DNA of 8,315 nt from JBBATK01 sp046052705 (GTDB taxonomy: Bacteria > Bacteroidota > Ignavibacteria > Kapaibacteriales > NICIL-2). The notes beneath the pieces are model-generated. The model did not search any database, was not told the DNA's origin, and worked only from the letters and a program-made list of their open reading frames with translations. The stretch spans positions 1 to 8,315 of the forward strand of contig JBJOLU010000053.1 in the NCBI GenBank assembly GCA_046052705.1, given 5' to 3'. This document shows positions 1-6,286 of this stretch, piece after piece. Each line of letters starts with the position of its first letter. Position 1 is the first letter of the stretch. A program made the position numbers and the translations under genes.

Positions 1-73
1 TCGCTCGAAGACCTCGCGGGGACAGATCTCGCGCACCGATAACGTTTTTGTCTTGAGCTTCCAAACCTCCTAA

Positions 74-111
74 CCCGCTTGCTTCTCGACTTCGCTCGAA
101 GACCTCGCGGG
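74..111. repeat. Imperfect palindrome in repeat copy 1
   Basis: CCCGC at 74-78 can pair with GCGGG at 107-111, and an inner TCGA/TCGA pair surrounds a short CTTCGC loop. The stem between is only partly complementary. The right arm contains the 20-bp repeated motif. It could fold as a REP-like hairpin in RNA or single-stranded DNA; no T-tract follows, so I do not call it a terminator. Confidence 0.5.
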
Positions 112-207
112 AAGGGAACTCGCTAACGGCATCTTCGCTCGAAGACCTCGCGGGGACAGGCCTCGCGCACCGATAACGTTTTTGTCTTGAGCTTCCAAAC
201 CTCATAC

Positions 208-245
208 CCCGCTTGCTCCTCGACTTCGCTCGAAGACCTCGCGGG
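208..245. repeat. Imperfect palindrome in repeat copy 2
   Basis: This is the same structure as at 74-111, exactly 134 bp further on: CCCGC at 208-212 against GCGGG at 241-245, with the inner TCGA pair kept. One substitution lies in the left arm (TTCTCGA changed to TCCTCGA), outside the outer stem. Confidence 0.5.
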
Positions 246-317
246 AATGGAACTCACGCAATGCCGTCAATTGAGTGTAGGTTTCCCCTCGCCCCACTCA
301 TCAACCCACAAAACACA

Positions 318-348
318 AAAGCCCCGCTCATTGATTGAGCGAGGCTTT
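318..348 (-). terminator. Rho-independent terminator after tRNA-Asn
   Basis: A 13-bp inverted repeat with one mismatch: AAAGCCCCGCTCA at 318-330 and TGAGCGAGGCTTT at 336-348, with a 5-nt loop. On the minus strand the stem starts 11 nt past the tRNA 3' end and is followed by a T-rich run (TTTTGTGTTTTG), so it fits termination of the tRNA transcript. On the plus strand the stem is followed by GTTTTTT, so it could work in both directions, but I see no plus-strand gene that ends here. Confidence 0.85.
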
Positions 349-358
349 GTTTTTTCTG

Positions 359-432
359 CTCCGACTCACAGACTTGAACTGTGGACCCTCTGATTAACAG
401 TCAGATGCTCTAACCAGCTGAGCTAAGTCGGA
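359..432 (-). tRNA. tRNA-Asn, anticodon GTT
   Basis: The minus strand folds into a complete cloverleaf. The 7-bp acceptor stem is TCCGACT with AGTCGGA, the D stem GCTC/GAGC carries an AGCTGGTTAGA-type loop, the anticodon stem TCTGA/TCAGA encloses the loop CTGTTAA with anticodon GTT at 398-396, and the T stem CACAG/CTGTG encloses TTCAAGT. The discriminator base is G at 359. CCA is not encoded; the next bases are CAG, so it must be added by the nucleotidyltransferase. The gene has its own promoter upstream (490-520) and terminator downstream (318-348), so it looks like a single-gene transcription unit. Confidence 0.97.
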
Positions 433-489
433 ATACCGAGTTTCTGCGTCGAAACACTCCTTTTGGAAGTGGCGTGCCGAAACGGATGG

Positions 490-520
490 CAAAAATAGTG
501 CGGGGACTGCTTTTTTCAAA
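490..520 (-). promoter_or_regulatory. Bacteroidetes-type promoter of tRNA-Asn
   Basis: On the minus strand TTTG (520-517) is followed after exactly 19 bases by TATTTTTG (497-490). This matches the -33/-7 consensus TTTG-N19-21-TAnnTTTG described for the primary sigma factor of Bacteroidetes. Transcription would start near 484, about 50 nt upstream of the mature tRNA 5' end. The remainder of 433-552 shows no other element, and I see no terminator hairpin for the upstream OmpA gene, so readthrough into the tRNA is possible. Confidence 0.8.
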
Positions 521-552
521 GTTTTTTGATGAACATTCTGCCGGGGCGCTTG

Positions 553-2598
553 TTAGCGGCAAATCACCAGCACAGAACGGTTGCGGCTTCTGCCTTCCGG
601 CGTGGTATTGAGCTGCATACCTCCGGTGCGAATCTGCACATCTGCGTCTGTCACTCCCAGCAGTTTAGTTGCGGTTTGAGCGCGCTCTGTGGCCAGTTTG
701 GTGTTCTCGTCGTTGTCGCCCAGAGAATCGGTCATAGCGATGATACTCACGCGCCCGCCTGCGGCACGATGGCGGCGTGCTTGGTCCACTACATTCATGT
801 CGATGCAGGAAAACTCCGATTCATCGAATGCAAAGAACCCAAGTACCATGGCATCCGATGTAGTACCGGATTGCATATGCTTCACGCGTGTTTCGCGCAG
901 CTCAAGTTGCGGGGCCCACGTGCATTGTGGCGTTGTGCCGGTTGCATTGCGGCCATCGGCATCAGTGGCACGCAGTGTTGCCTGCAAGCTTTGCGCCTTT
1001 CCGCTCATGAGCCACTCGCTTGATATCTGTATCGCAATGCGGCGCTCTGTACCAACAAGCCCGTCGTTCAAGGTCTGCATCGTGCGCCCTACGGCATCAC
1101 TCACCGTAAGAGTTGCTTCTGCAGTAGTGTCTGCCGTTACAGAAGTGAGTACCCGGCACTCCACCGGTGTGATATCCATGCGTGTGGTATCACGTGTTAT
1201 CAGCATGGGCAGTTGTTTGTTCGAAAGAGAAACAAAGATTCTCCGCGATTCTTCTTCGAGTTCATCATACCGCTCATTGCGTCCGCGTTCAGTTTCAATA
1301 GCAATCTTCCAATCATCAATGCCAAACTCCTGAATCAACTTTTTCATGGCGTCGCCGCGCTTGCGCGCCATGGATGTATCCTCGTCCGATGATTGCTTCG
1401 AATACAACTTCACGCGCAGCGAAGGTTGCATGTTCATCAGGCGAGCGCTCTCTTGAGCAAGCAGCGTATCCTGCGCTGTCATTTGCACACTATTCTTCGC
1501 GAAGAACACATAGGGCGCAAGCGATTCGCGGCGCTCGTCCACGATTATCGGAATAGTCACGTTGATTGTTGTGTCGCGAACTAAGGGCTGAGGCTGCCCG
1601 CTCAGCAGAAGCTGAACGCCGGCAATCAAACGCTTCTCGGGAACGATGACCGCCGGAGGAGGCGGTGGCGGAGGAGGAGGCGGTGGTGGCGATGGAAGTA
1701 ATCGCACATGCACACCGGCACTCACCGAATGCGTGTACCAGGTGTATCCCGGAATCACCTGTGTAAGAGACAGCGCTACCAACAGCTGCGGCTCGATCAT
1801 CATCGAGTTCCATTCCGTGGAACCGTACCGTGTTCCCAGCACCAATGCTGCCCGGAACGTCGATGCTTCGGGAATAGTTCCGCTTTGTTCGTTGCGCCGT
1901 GTAGACCCGTTCTCGAAGCTAACAGATGGCGGCGCGTTCACAAGCTGTTCGTATTGCTCGTAGCGTGCAAGTACGCTTGCGCCCAAACGCAGCGCGCCCA
2001 CTACAGACCACGCAGAACCTTGCACCGATGGTAGCACCAATGTGGGTTCCACAGCTACATCCAGCATTGTGCTGCGCAGCGTGTGCTCGGAGATTCCGGG
2101 TATCACCTGCGATCCAATGATAATATTCCCAATGGCGTTCTGCTCGCTCATTGTGGTCTGTTCGTAGCTAACCCGCAGCTTCGCACCGGATACAACATCC
2201 ATACCCAGAAATCTTGTCAGTTCCTTTCGCTGCACTCCACCGGCTAGCGAAAATCCGGTTCCCATTCCGAAGCGGAATTCGGTGCAACAGTTTGGTACGC
2301 CCGGCATCTGGGTAAACGATGCTTGATGCAGCGTCAGCGGAATCATCACATCGCCCACATAGCTCACACCCGTTGCGGATGAATCGCTAGATGCATCATA
2401 CACTGCAGTGTTCGGAGTGATGCTCGGAGTAATGCTCCGAGTAATACTCGACGCAGCACGAGCCGATGCGCTAGAACCTCCCGCAATAGCGAGAATAGCA
2501 AGCGCGGCGATTGCTCGGTGTGATACACGTTGCATTACGCAGTGTGGTACGCAGTGCAGTACGCAGTATATTACCTTCTGTATTACCTTTTGCATCAT
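553..2598 (-). CDS. Outer-membrane barrel protein with OmpA-like C-terminal domains
   Basis: 681 residues from the ATG at 2598. That ATG overlaps the upstream stop as ATGA, indicating translational coupling. An in-frame ATG at 2682 exists, but its extra 28 residues lie over the upstream gene and look unlike a leader; ATGs at 2595 and 2535 are also possible. The leader ends around ASARA (about residue 48). Residues ~75-302 have alternating beta-rich character typical of an outer-membrane barrel. A run of 12 prolines (304-315) links this to the C-terminal half. There, a degenerate OmpA-like region (~362-460) and a beta-rich, probably Ig-like region (~470-565) precede a clear OmpA domain (~583-681) with TDSLGD, an N..LA..RA helix and a final GRSRNRSVLVI. 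The Asp and Arg expected to contact peptidoglycan diaminopimelate are present. Likely role: outer-membrane protein tethered to the cell wall, made together with the secreted protein upstream. The specific partner role is inferred. Confidence 0.85.
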   Translation of the reverse strand: MMQKVIQKVIYCVLHCVPHCVMQRVSHRAIAALAILAIAGGSSASARAASSITRSITPSITPNTAVYDASSDSSATGVSYVGDVMIPLTLHQASFTQMPGVPNCCTEFRFGMGTGFSLAGGVQRKELTRFLGMDVVSGAKLRVSYEQTTMSEQNAIGNIIIGSQVIPGISEHTLRSTMLDVAVEPTLVLPSVQGSAWSVVGALRLGASVLARYEQYEQLVNAPPSVSFENGSTRRNEQSGTIPEASTFRAALVLGTRYGSTEWNSMMIEPQLLVALSLTQVIPGYTWYTHSVSAGVHVRLLPSPPPPPPPPPPPPAVIVPEKRLIAGVQLLLSGQPQPLVRDTTINVTIPIIVDERRESLAPYVFFAKNSVQMTAQDTLLAQESARLMNMQPSLRVKLYSKQSSDEDTSMARKRGDAMKKLIQEFGIDDWKIAIETERGRNERYDELEEESRRIFVSLSNKQLPMLITRDTTRMDITPVECRVLTSVTADTTAEATLTVSDAVGRTMQTLNDGLVGTERRIAIQISSEWLMSGKAQSLQATLRATDADGRNATGTTPQCTWAPQLELRETRVKHMQSGTTSDAMVLGFFAFDESEFSCIDMNVVDQARRHRAAGGRVSIIAMTDSLGDNDENTKLATERAQTATKLLGVTDADVQIRTGGMQLNTTPEGRSRNRSVLVICR
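1654..1689 (-). repeat. Twelve-proline codon tract (interdomain linker)
   Basis: Twelve consecutive Pro codons, mixed CCA, CCG and CCT, preceded by Pro-Ser. The run separates the barrel-like half of the OmpA protein from its periplasmic half and would form a stiff polyproline II rod of about 3-4 nm. Such a run should depend on EF-P for efficient translation. The mixed codons argue for selection on the peptide rather than simple triplet slippage. Confidence 0.85.
2413..2448 (-). repeat. 12-bp in-frame repeat, three units (SITR/SITP/SITP)
   Basis: Units at 2413-2424, 2425-2436 and 2437-2448 differ from one another by one to a few bases and encode the tetrapeptides SITP, SITP and SITR just after the predicted signal-peptide cleavage region of the OmpA-type protein. 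Copy-number change would add or remove four residues without a frameshift. Confidence 0.85.
2524..2595 (-). repeat. 12-bp in-frame repeat, six units, at the start of the OmpA-type gene
   Basis: Six 12-bp units in translation order encode MQKV, IQKV, IYCV, LHCV, PHCV and MQRV, with unit boundaries every 12 bases from 2595 down to 2524. All units share the final GTA codon, and the middle ones share TGCGTA. The first and last units both start ATGCAA, so each can supply a start codon. The last unit begins what looks like a complete ordinary signal peptide (MQRVSHRAIAALAILAIAGG and onwards), suggesting that the array grew by duplicating the original start region. Confidence 0.85.
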
Positions 2599-5500
2599 CT
2601 CATCACCATCAATAATGTGGATGATGCGCCGCGAGCCGAGTGCAGCTGCACGGTATAGGTACCTGCCGATAGCGCGCTGCAAGAAAGATGAGCAAGGTTC
2701 TCACCTGTTACTGCTTGAAGCTGTTCTGTATAAAGAAGCTCACCGGCATTGGTAAATACCCGGCAGATCACGGGGCCGTCTTCTTCCACGGTGTATCGTA
2801 TGTGTGCATCGCTCTCTGCGGGCTGCGGATCTATGGCGGTAATGCTTACCCCTCCGCTCTGCACTATTCTCCGCGAGCCGCAAAGATTTGTTAATCGCAT
2901 CTCGCCATTGGTGGTGGTTACGCGCACAGACGAACCGAAGAAGGAGCTCGATGCCATCCACTTCAGCGGAGATACGTCGGTTTCTGCAAGGCCCGCCACC
3001 CCATGAACCACTGCTGCTACGGTATCTGCATACGGAAAGTTCGCTTCCACACGCAGGGTAATGCGGCGTTCATCATCAACAATTTCTTGGCGAATAATCG
3101 ATGCCCTGCCGATCACCGATTGCACACTGTCGGCCAGGAACATGCGTGGGTTAACACTAAACTCTGCTTCCAGAGTTCGCTCTTCGGCAAAAGCAAAATT
3201 CTCCGCAACTTTTAGCAGCACCGGAATGCGAGCTCTGCCGCGAGGGTCGGCATTCACAGCACCAAAACGCAAGGAAGCAGTGCCGCTGTATCGTTGCAAT
3301 GGAATGTTCACCGGCGCGCTGCATGGTGCTATGCTTGTTTGCAAACTTCCCTGCGAAACCGATGTGTCTGTCCAATACACTTTCACCACCAACGAATCAC
3401 CCGGCGGGATAACTCGCGGTAACGAAATCGCATCGATACTAAAGGCTCCCGCAGGTGTCACATTAAGATCGGTGATCGACACCTCATTCGCATTGGAATT
3501 AGTGAGTGTTACAAGGCGCTCTCGAACTTCCGGTATAAAGCCCACTACGCGTGGCCGTACCTGCACTTCAGAACCGATGCCTCGGCCATGCAGTACTATT
3601 CTGGCCACATACCGCCGTTGATTACCATAAAACACCAATAGCACCTTGTCCTGCACACCAATTTTTGTGGGCGTATATCGAATGCGCACACGATACGACT
3701 CGCCCGGAAGCAGAGTATCCCCACGTGCAGCGCTTAGCACGGTGTACCACGAATCTGTTTGGTCGCTAAGAAAGGACTCATCAATTACTACCGGAACGGG
3801 ATCGTTGTTCGTGATCACGGTAACAATAGTATCCAGCGGAGCGTTGGGGCAACGATCTCCCATATTCACGGTATCGATGCCGCCCAAGTTTCTCGGTATG
3901 GAATACACCTCCACCGGAAGTGAAACGGCAAAAGCGCACAGCTGCAGGCGAATATCATCTCGAAGCTTTCCTGTATCCACCGGATAGGTGCGAACTCTCA
4001 AGCTCATACATTCACCGGGCATAATTGTATCCGGGAATACTGTGTTCAGAAGTCTGAAGATGAACGATTGCGCAAACTGTGCAGCCGTCACCACTGCCTG
4101 TACCTTGCCTGTATTACACACGTTCAGCGTAATCACCGTATCGGCGGAAGTAAAAGCGTACATGCTGTTCACAACCAGCGGCGTAACACTCAGCACCGGA
4201 CGCTGAATGGAAAAGGACGCGTCGGTGTAGTCGATCTCCGGATAAACGAATGATCGAACGCGAAGATTATCAGAGGCAACAGCAGAGGATGCGAGCAAGG
4301 TTCCCGACGGACTAAAGGCCACATCTGTCAGCGAGCCGCCGTGACCGAGCACGCTACCATATACTTGATTAGGCGATATGTCCCAAAGCGGGCCCTGAGG
4401 CTGAGCTACATATCCGAAAAGCACATATCGCGATGTGCTGTTGGCGCTCACTGCTACCGGTGCGGTGGCGGCTTTTCGCATTGCCCGAATAATTTGCTGC
4501 GAGGCAATGTCCACCACGTAGGCATCAGAGAATGATGCTTCGTTCGTGCTGGGTTCATTTACCTGACAGCCTATAACCAAACGCTGATTATCGGGAAGAA
4601 GCATCACCTGTTCAATCACCGGAACTGTTGGACAGCGAACGGATTGCAGTTGAGTCCAGGTTTGGGTAGAGTACAGAACAATCTGCCCATCCAGGAGCGC
4701 AATAGCTGCGCGGTCTTTAGCAATGGAGAATGCTCGCACAGGCGCCGGCATAGGCAGTACCTTCTGCTCAGCGCCGTTTGCAGCCGAGAGCAGTTTTACC
4801 ACAGTGCCGCTGCGCGGAACAAGAATAATAGTACTGCGCGATGAATCGAGGAACGCACCCTTGTATCGCACATCCGAACCCAACGCAACCACACGTAACG
4901 GCAGACCAATACCCACACGGAAGAACACCAGCGTATCGCTCACAGCTCCTGCCGTGGTATTGCGATAGGCCACAAAGAAGGTGGTGTCTGATGTATAGCC
5001 GCATCCAAAGCTTTGCATACCGTTCCCAAGGTTGCCAGAGGTTCTGAGTGTGTACGACGCAGCAGATGCGAAGCTCTGCATATTCCATTCCTGACATTGC
5101 CCGTTGCGATAGCATGACAGCAACGTGGAACTGTTCGGGCTAAAACTCAGTTTATCGCATGCGGCCGTGTTCGTGCCACTCAGCTGTTCATTTGTTTGAT
5201 TGTCTAGCTCTGCTCGCACCCGCAGCATGGCGTCGTTGGTGGGTGTATCGGGAACGGTCCATTCCAACGATGAATCTTTACTGCGACCAATCTCTTGCCA
5301 CTTCACTCCACCATCGAACGAAGCTTCCACAATTGTTGTGCTGCCTACCGATGCCCCGGTCCATTGGACATTAACAGTTTGGCAGGGCGCAAACATCTCG
5401 CTGCCATTAGGGCTGGTAATATTCAACACGGTACGTGTGGGAAGCACAAAGGAATTGCCGATGAGCGCCAATTGCTCCACGGCTCCGCCTTCGTAATACA

Positions 5501-6188
5501 CCGTGAGAATATCTTGATAATACTTGCCGTCCGGCGGCGTAAACTCGATGGCTACGGGATAATCCAAGGGCGACGACATTTTACCCGGTAAGGACCACGC
5601 GCCTAATCCCCCGCGCCAAATAGGTTTGAAGTACGGAGTGGTTGTTCGGATGGAATCCACAAACACGCGCTCTTCGTTGCGCTCTGCATCGAAGCGCCCG
5701 CTGGTGGGTACGCAGAAAACCGTGCGAGTTGCGGTTGTGCCTGCAGGAGTGTTTCCAAATGCAAGTTCTTTGATACGTCGGTTTCGCGAGTCGGTAAAGC
5801 GAAGCTGCGGAGTGCGTGAGTCAATGCCCAGACCTAATGATGTGTCTGCACTTGCCGACGCCGTTTGCGTGGCCGAGAAAATCACAATGGTGGCAGAACC
5901 GCCTTTAACATTTCTGTTTCGTGTGTACCATGATACCGTTTGAATGCCCGAAGTCAGTTCGCTCACAGCGGATGGCACCGTTACTACTACATCCTCTTGA
6001 ATCAGCACATTCGAAGTAGTTAACACAAAGGGCAAGCCATTCAGTGTGGCCTTCACACGAGCCGTGAGCAAGGGATACTTCAGGCCGTTCAGCGGAATTG
6101 TATCAACAAACTCCACACGCAGCTGCGCCGAGGCAGACACAGCCCATAGAAGAACAATAAATATGGCGCGAACAGCAGAACGGTGCAT
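2595..6188 (-). CDS. Large exported multidomain protein with T9SS sorting domain
   Basis: 1197 residues. Residues 1-21 form a Sec signal peptide ending ASA before QLRVEF. About 66-110 are beta-rich. About 255-330 form an Ig-like module with the motif SFDGGVKWQEIG. About 340-660 look like a WD40-type beta-propeller, with KLSFSPNSSTLLSCY and LTDVAFSPSGTLLASS as the clearest blades. About 665-950 resemble choice-of-anchor/ASH-type modules (LLPGESYRVRIRYTPTKIG). About 968-1075 may be cohesin-like. About 1117-1197 match the T9SS type A sorting domain: a P.P start, G.V...V....GELL, L.AGTYTVQL and a final Arg. Such proteins cross the outer membrane and are cut and anchored or released at the cell surface. 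No enzymatic motif is visible, so binding or adhesion is likelier than catalysis. A promoter box lies about 30 bp upstream of the ATG, which has no Shine-Dalgarno. The stop overlaps the next gene. Confidence 0.88.
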   Translation of the reverse strand: MHRSAVRAIFIVLLWAVSASAQLRVEFVDTIPLNGLKYPLLTARVKATLNGLPFVLTTSNVLIQEDVVVTVPSAVSELTSGIQTVSWYTRNRNVKGGSATIVIFSATQTASASADTSLGLGIDSRTPQLRFTDSRNRRIKELAFGNTPAGTTATRTVFCVPTSGRFDAERNEERVFVDSIRTTTPYFKPIWRGGLGAWSLPGKMSSPLDYPVAIEFTPPDGKYYQDILTVYYEGGAVEQLALIGNSFVLPTRTVLNITSPNGSEMFAPCQTVNVQWTGASVGSTTIVEASFDGGVKWQEIGRSKDSSLEWTVPDTPTNDAMLRVRAELDNQTNEQLSGTNTAACDKLSFSPNSSTLLSCYRNGQCQEWNMQSFASAASYTLRTSGNLGNGMQSFGCGYTSDTTFFVAYRNTTAGAVSDTLVFFRVGIGLPLRVVALGSDVRYKGAFLDSSRSTIILVPRSGTVVKLLSAANGAEQKVLPMPAPVRAFSIAKDRAAIALLDGQIVLYSTQTWTQLQSVRCPTVPVIEQVMLLPDNQRLVIGCQVNEPSTNEASFSDAYVVDIASQQIIRAMRKAATAPVAVSANSTSRYVLFGYVAQPQGPLWDISPNQVYGSVLGHGGSLTDVAFSPSGTLLASSAVASDNLRVRSFVYPEIDYTDASFSIQRPVLSVTPLVVNSMYAFTSADTVITLNVCNTGKVQAVVTAAQFAQSFIFRLLNTVFPDTIMPGECMSLRVRTYPVDTGKLRDDIRLQLCAFAVSLPVEVYSIPRNLGGIDTVNMGDRCPNAPLDTIVTVITNNDPVPVVIDESFLSDQTDSWYTVLSAARGDTLLPGESYRVRIRYTPTKIGVQDKVLLVFYGNQRRYVARIVLHGRGIGSEVQVRPRVVGFIPEVRERLVTLTNSNANEVSITDLNVTPAGAFSIDAISLPRVIPPGDSLVVKVYWTDTSVSQGSLQTSIAPCSAPVNIPLQRYSGTASLRFGAVNADPRGRARIPVLLKVAENFAFAEERTLEAEFSVNPRMFLADSVQSVIGRASIIRQEIVDDERRITLRVEANFPYADTVAAVVHGVAGLAETDVSPLKWMASSSFFGSSVRVTTTNGEMRLTNLCGSRRIVQSGGVSITAIDPQPAESDAHIRYTVEEDGPVICRVFTNAGELLYTEQLQAVTGENLAHLSCSALSAGTYTVQLHSARGASSTLLMVMR
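2598..2840 (-). other. T9SS type A C-terminal sorting domain (region of the large CDS)
   Basis: Encodes residues about 1117-1197. The start AIDPQPAESDAHIRYTV, the middle VICRVFTNAGELLYTEQL, the turn LSAGTYTVQL and the ending SSTLLMVMR fit the beta-sandwich signal that directs proteins to the type IX translocon. The domain is intact up to the stop, so the protein is probably a live substrate. No T9SS machinery gene lies in this window. Confidence 0.82.
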
Positions 6189-6217
6189 GTAAGTGGTGAT
6201 ATTCTCAAGTCAGACTG

Positions 6218-6225
6218 CAAAAGTA
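6218..6225 (-). promoter_or_regulatory. TAnnTTTG promoter box for the large CDS/OmpA pair
   Basis: The minus strand reads TACTTTTG, an exact match to the Bacteroidetes -7 element TAnnTTTG, about 30 bp before the ATG at 6188, giving an expected leader of roughly 22-25 nt. No TTTG lies at the proper -33 distance, so it is a half-match. The other bases of 6189-6286 show no convincing terminator for the lipase gene, so readthrough from it is also possible. Confidence 0.5.
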
Positions 6226-6286
6226 CGGCGGTATGCGCAGAGCAGACGTATGAACAGGGCGCCGAAGTGTTAATGGATACGAAGCA

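Larger units (their letters stand above)
1..255. repeat. 134-bp tandem repeat, two copies, no gene
   Basis: Positions 1-121 match 135-255 with only about six differences; after that the two copies diverge. Each copy holds the 20-bp motif TCGCTCGAAGACCTCGCGGG twice, so it occurs at 1-20, 92-111, 135-154 and 226-245. The first copy begins at the window edge, so the array may extend further out. No open frame here has protein-like composition, and I see no gene between 1 and 317. The spacing between motifs alternates (91, 43, 91), which is not a CRISPR pattern. It resembles the dispersed intergenic palindromic repeats of many Bacteroidetes-group genomes, but a family assignment needs the rest of the genome. 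Confidence 0.9.

Noticed and set aside
1..255. CRISPR array
   Set aside because: The 20-bp motif has alternating 91- and 43-bp intervals, and the intervals are themselves repeated between copies, so there are no unique spacers.
1..432. Integrated element using tRNA-Asn as attachment site
   Set aside because: No copy of the tRNA 3' end is visible in the adjoining region, and no integrase or phage-like gene is present in the window.
526..2120. Plus-strand open frames opposite the OmpA-type gene
   Set aside because: They are antisense to a well-supported gene, with Cys/His/Arg-rich composition and a poly-Gly run that is just the complement of the poly-Pro tract.
2599..2682. Longer start for the OmpA-type gene at the ATG at 2682
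   Set aside because: The extra 28 residues overlap the conserved end of the T9SS sorting domain in another frame and put a charged, unlikely leader before the signal peptide; the ATGA overlap at 2598 is a better start.
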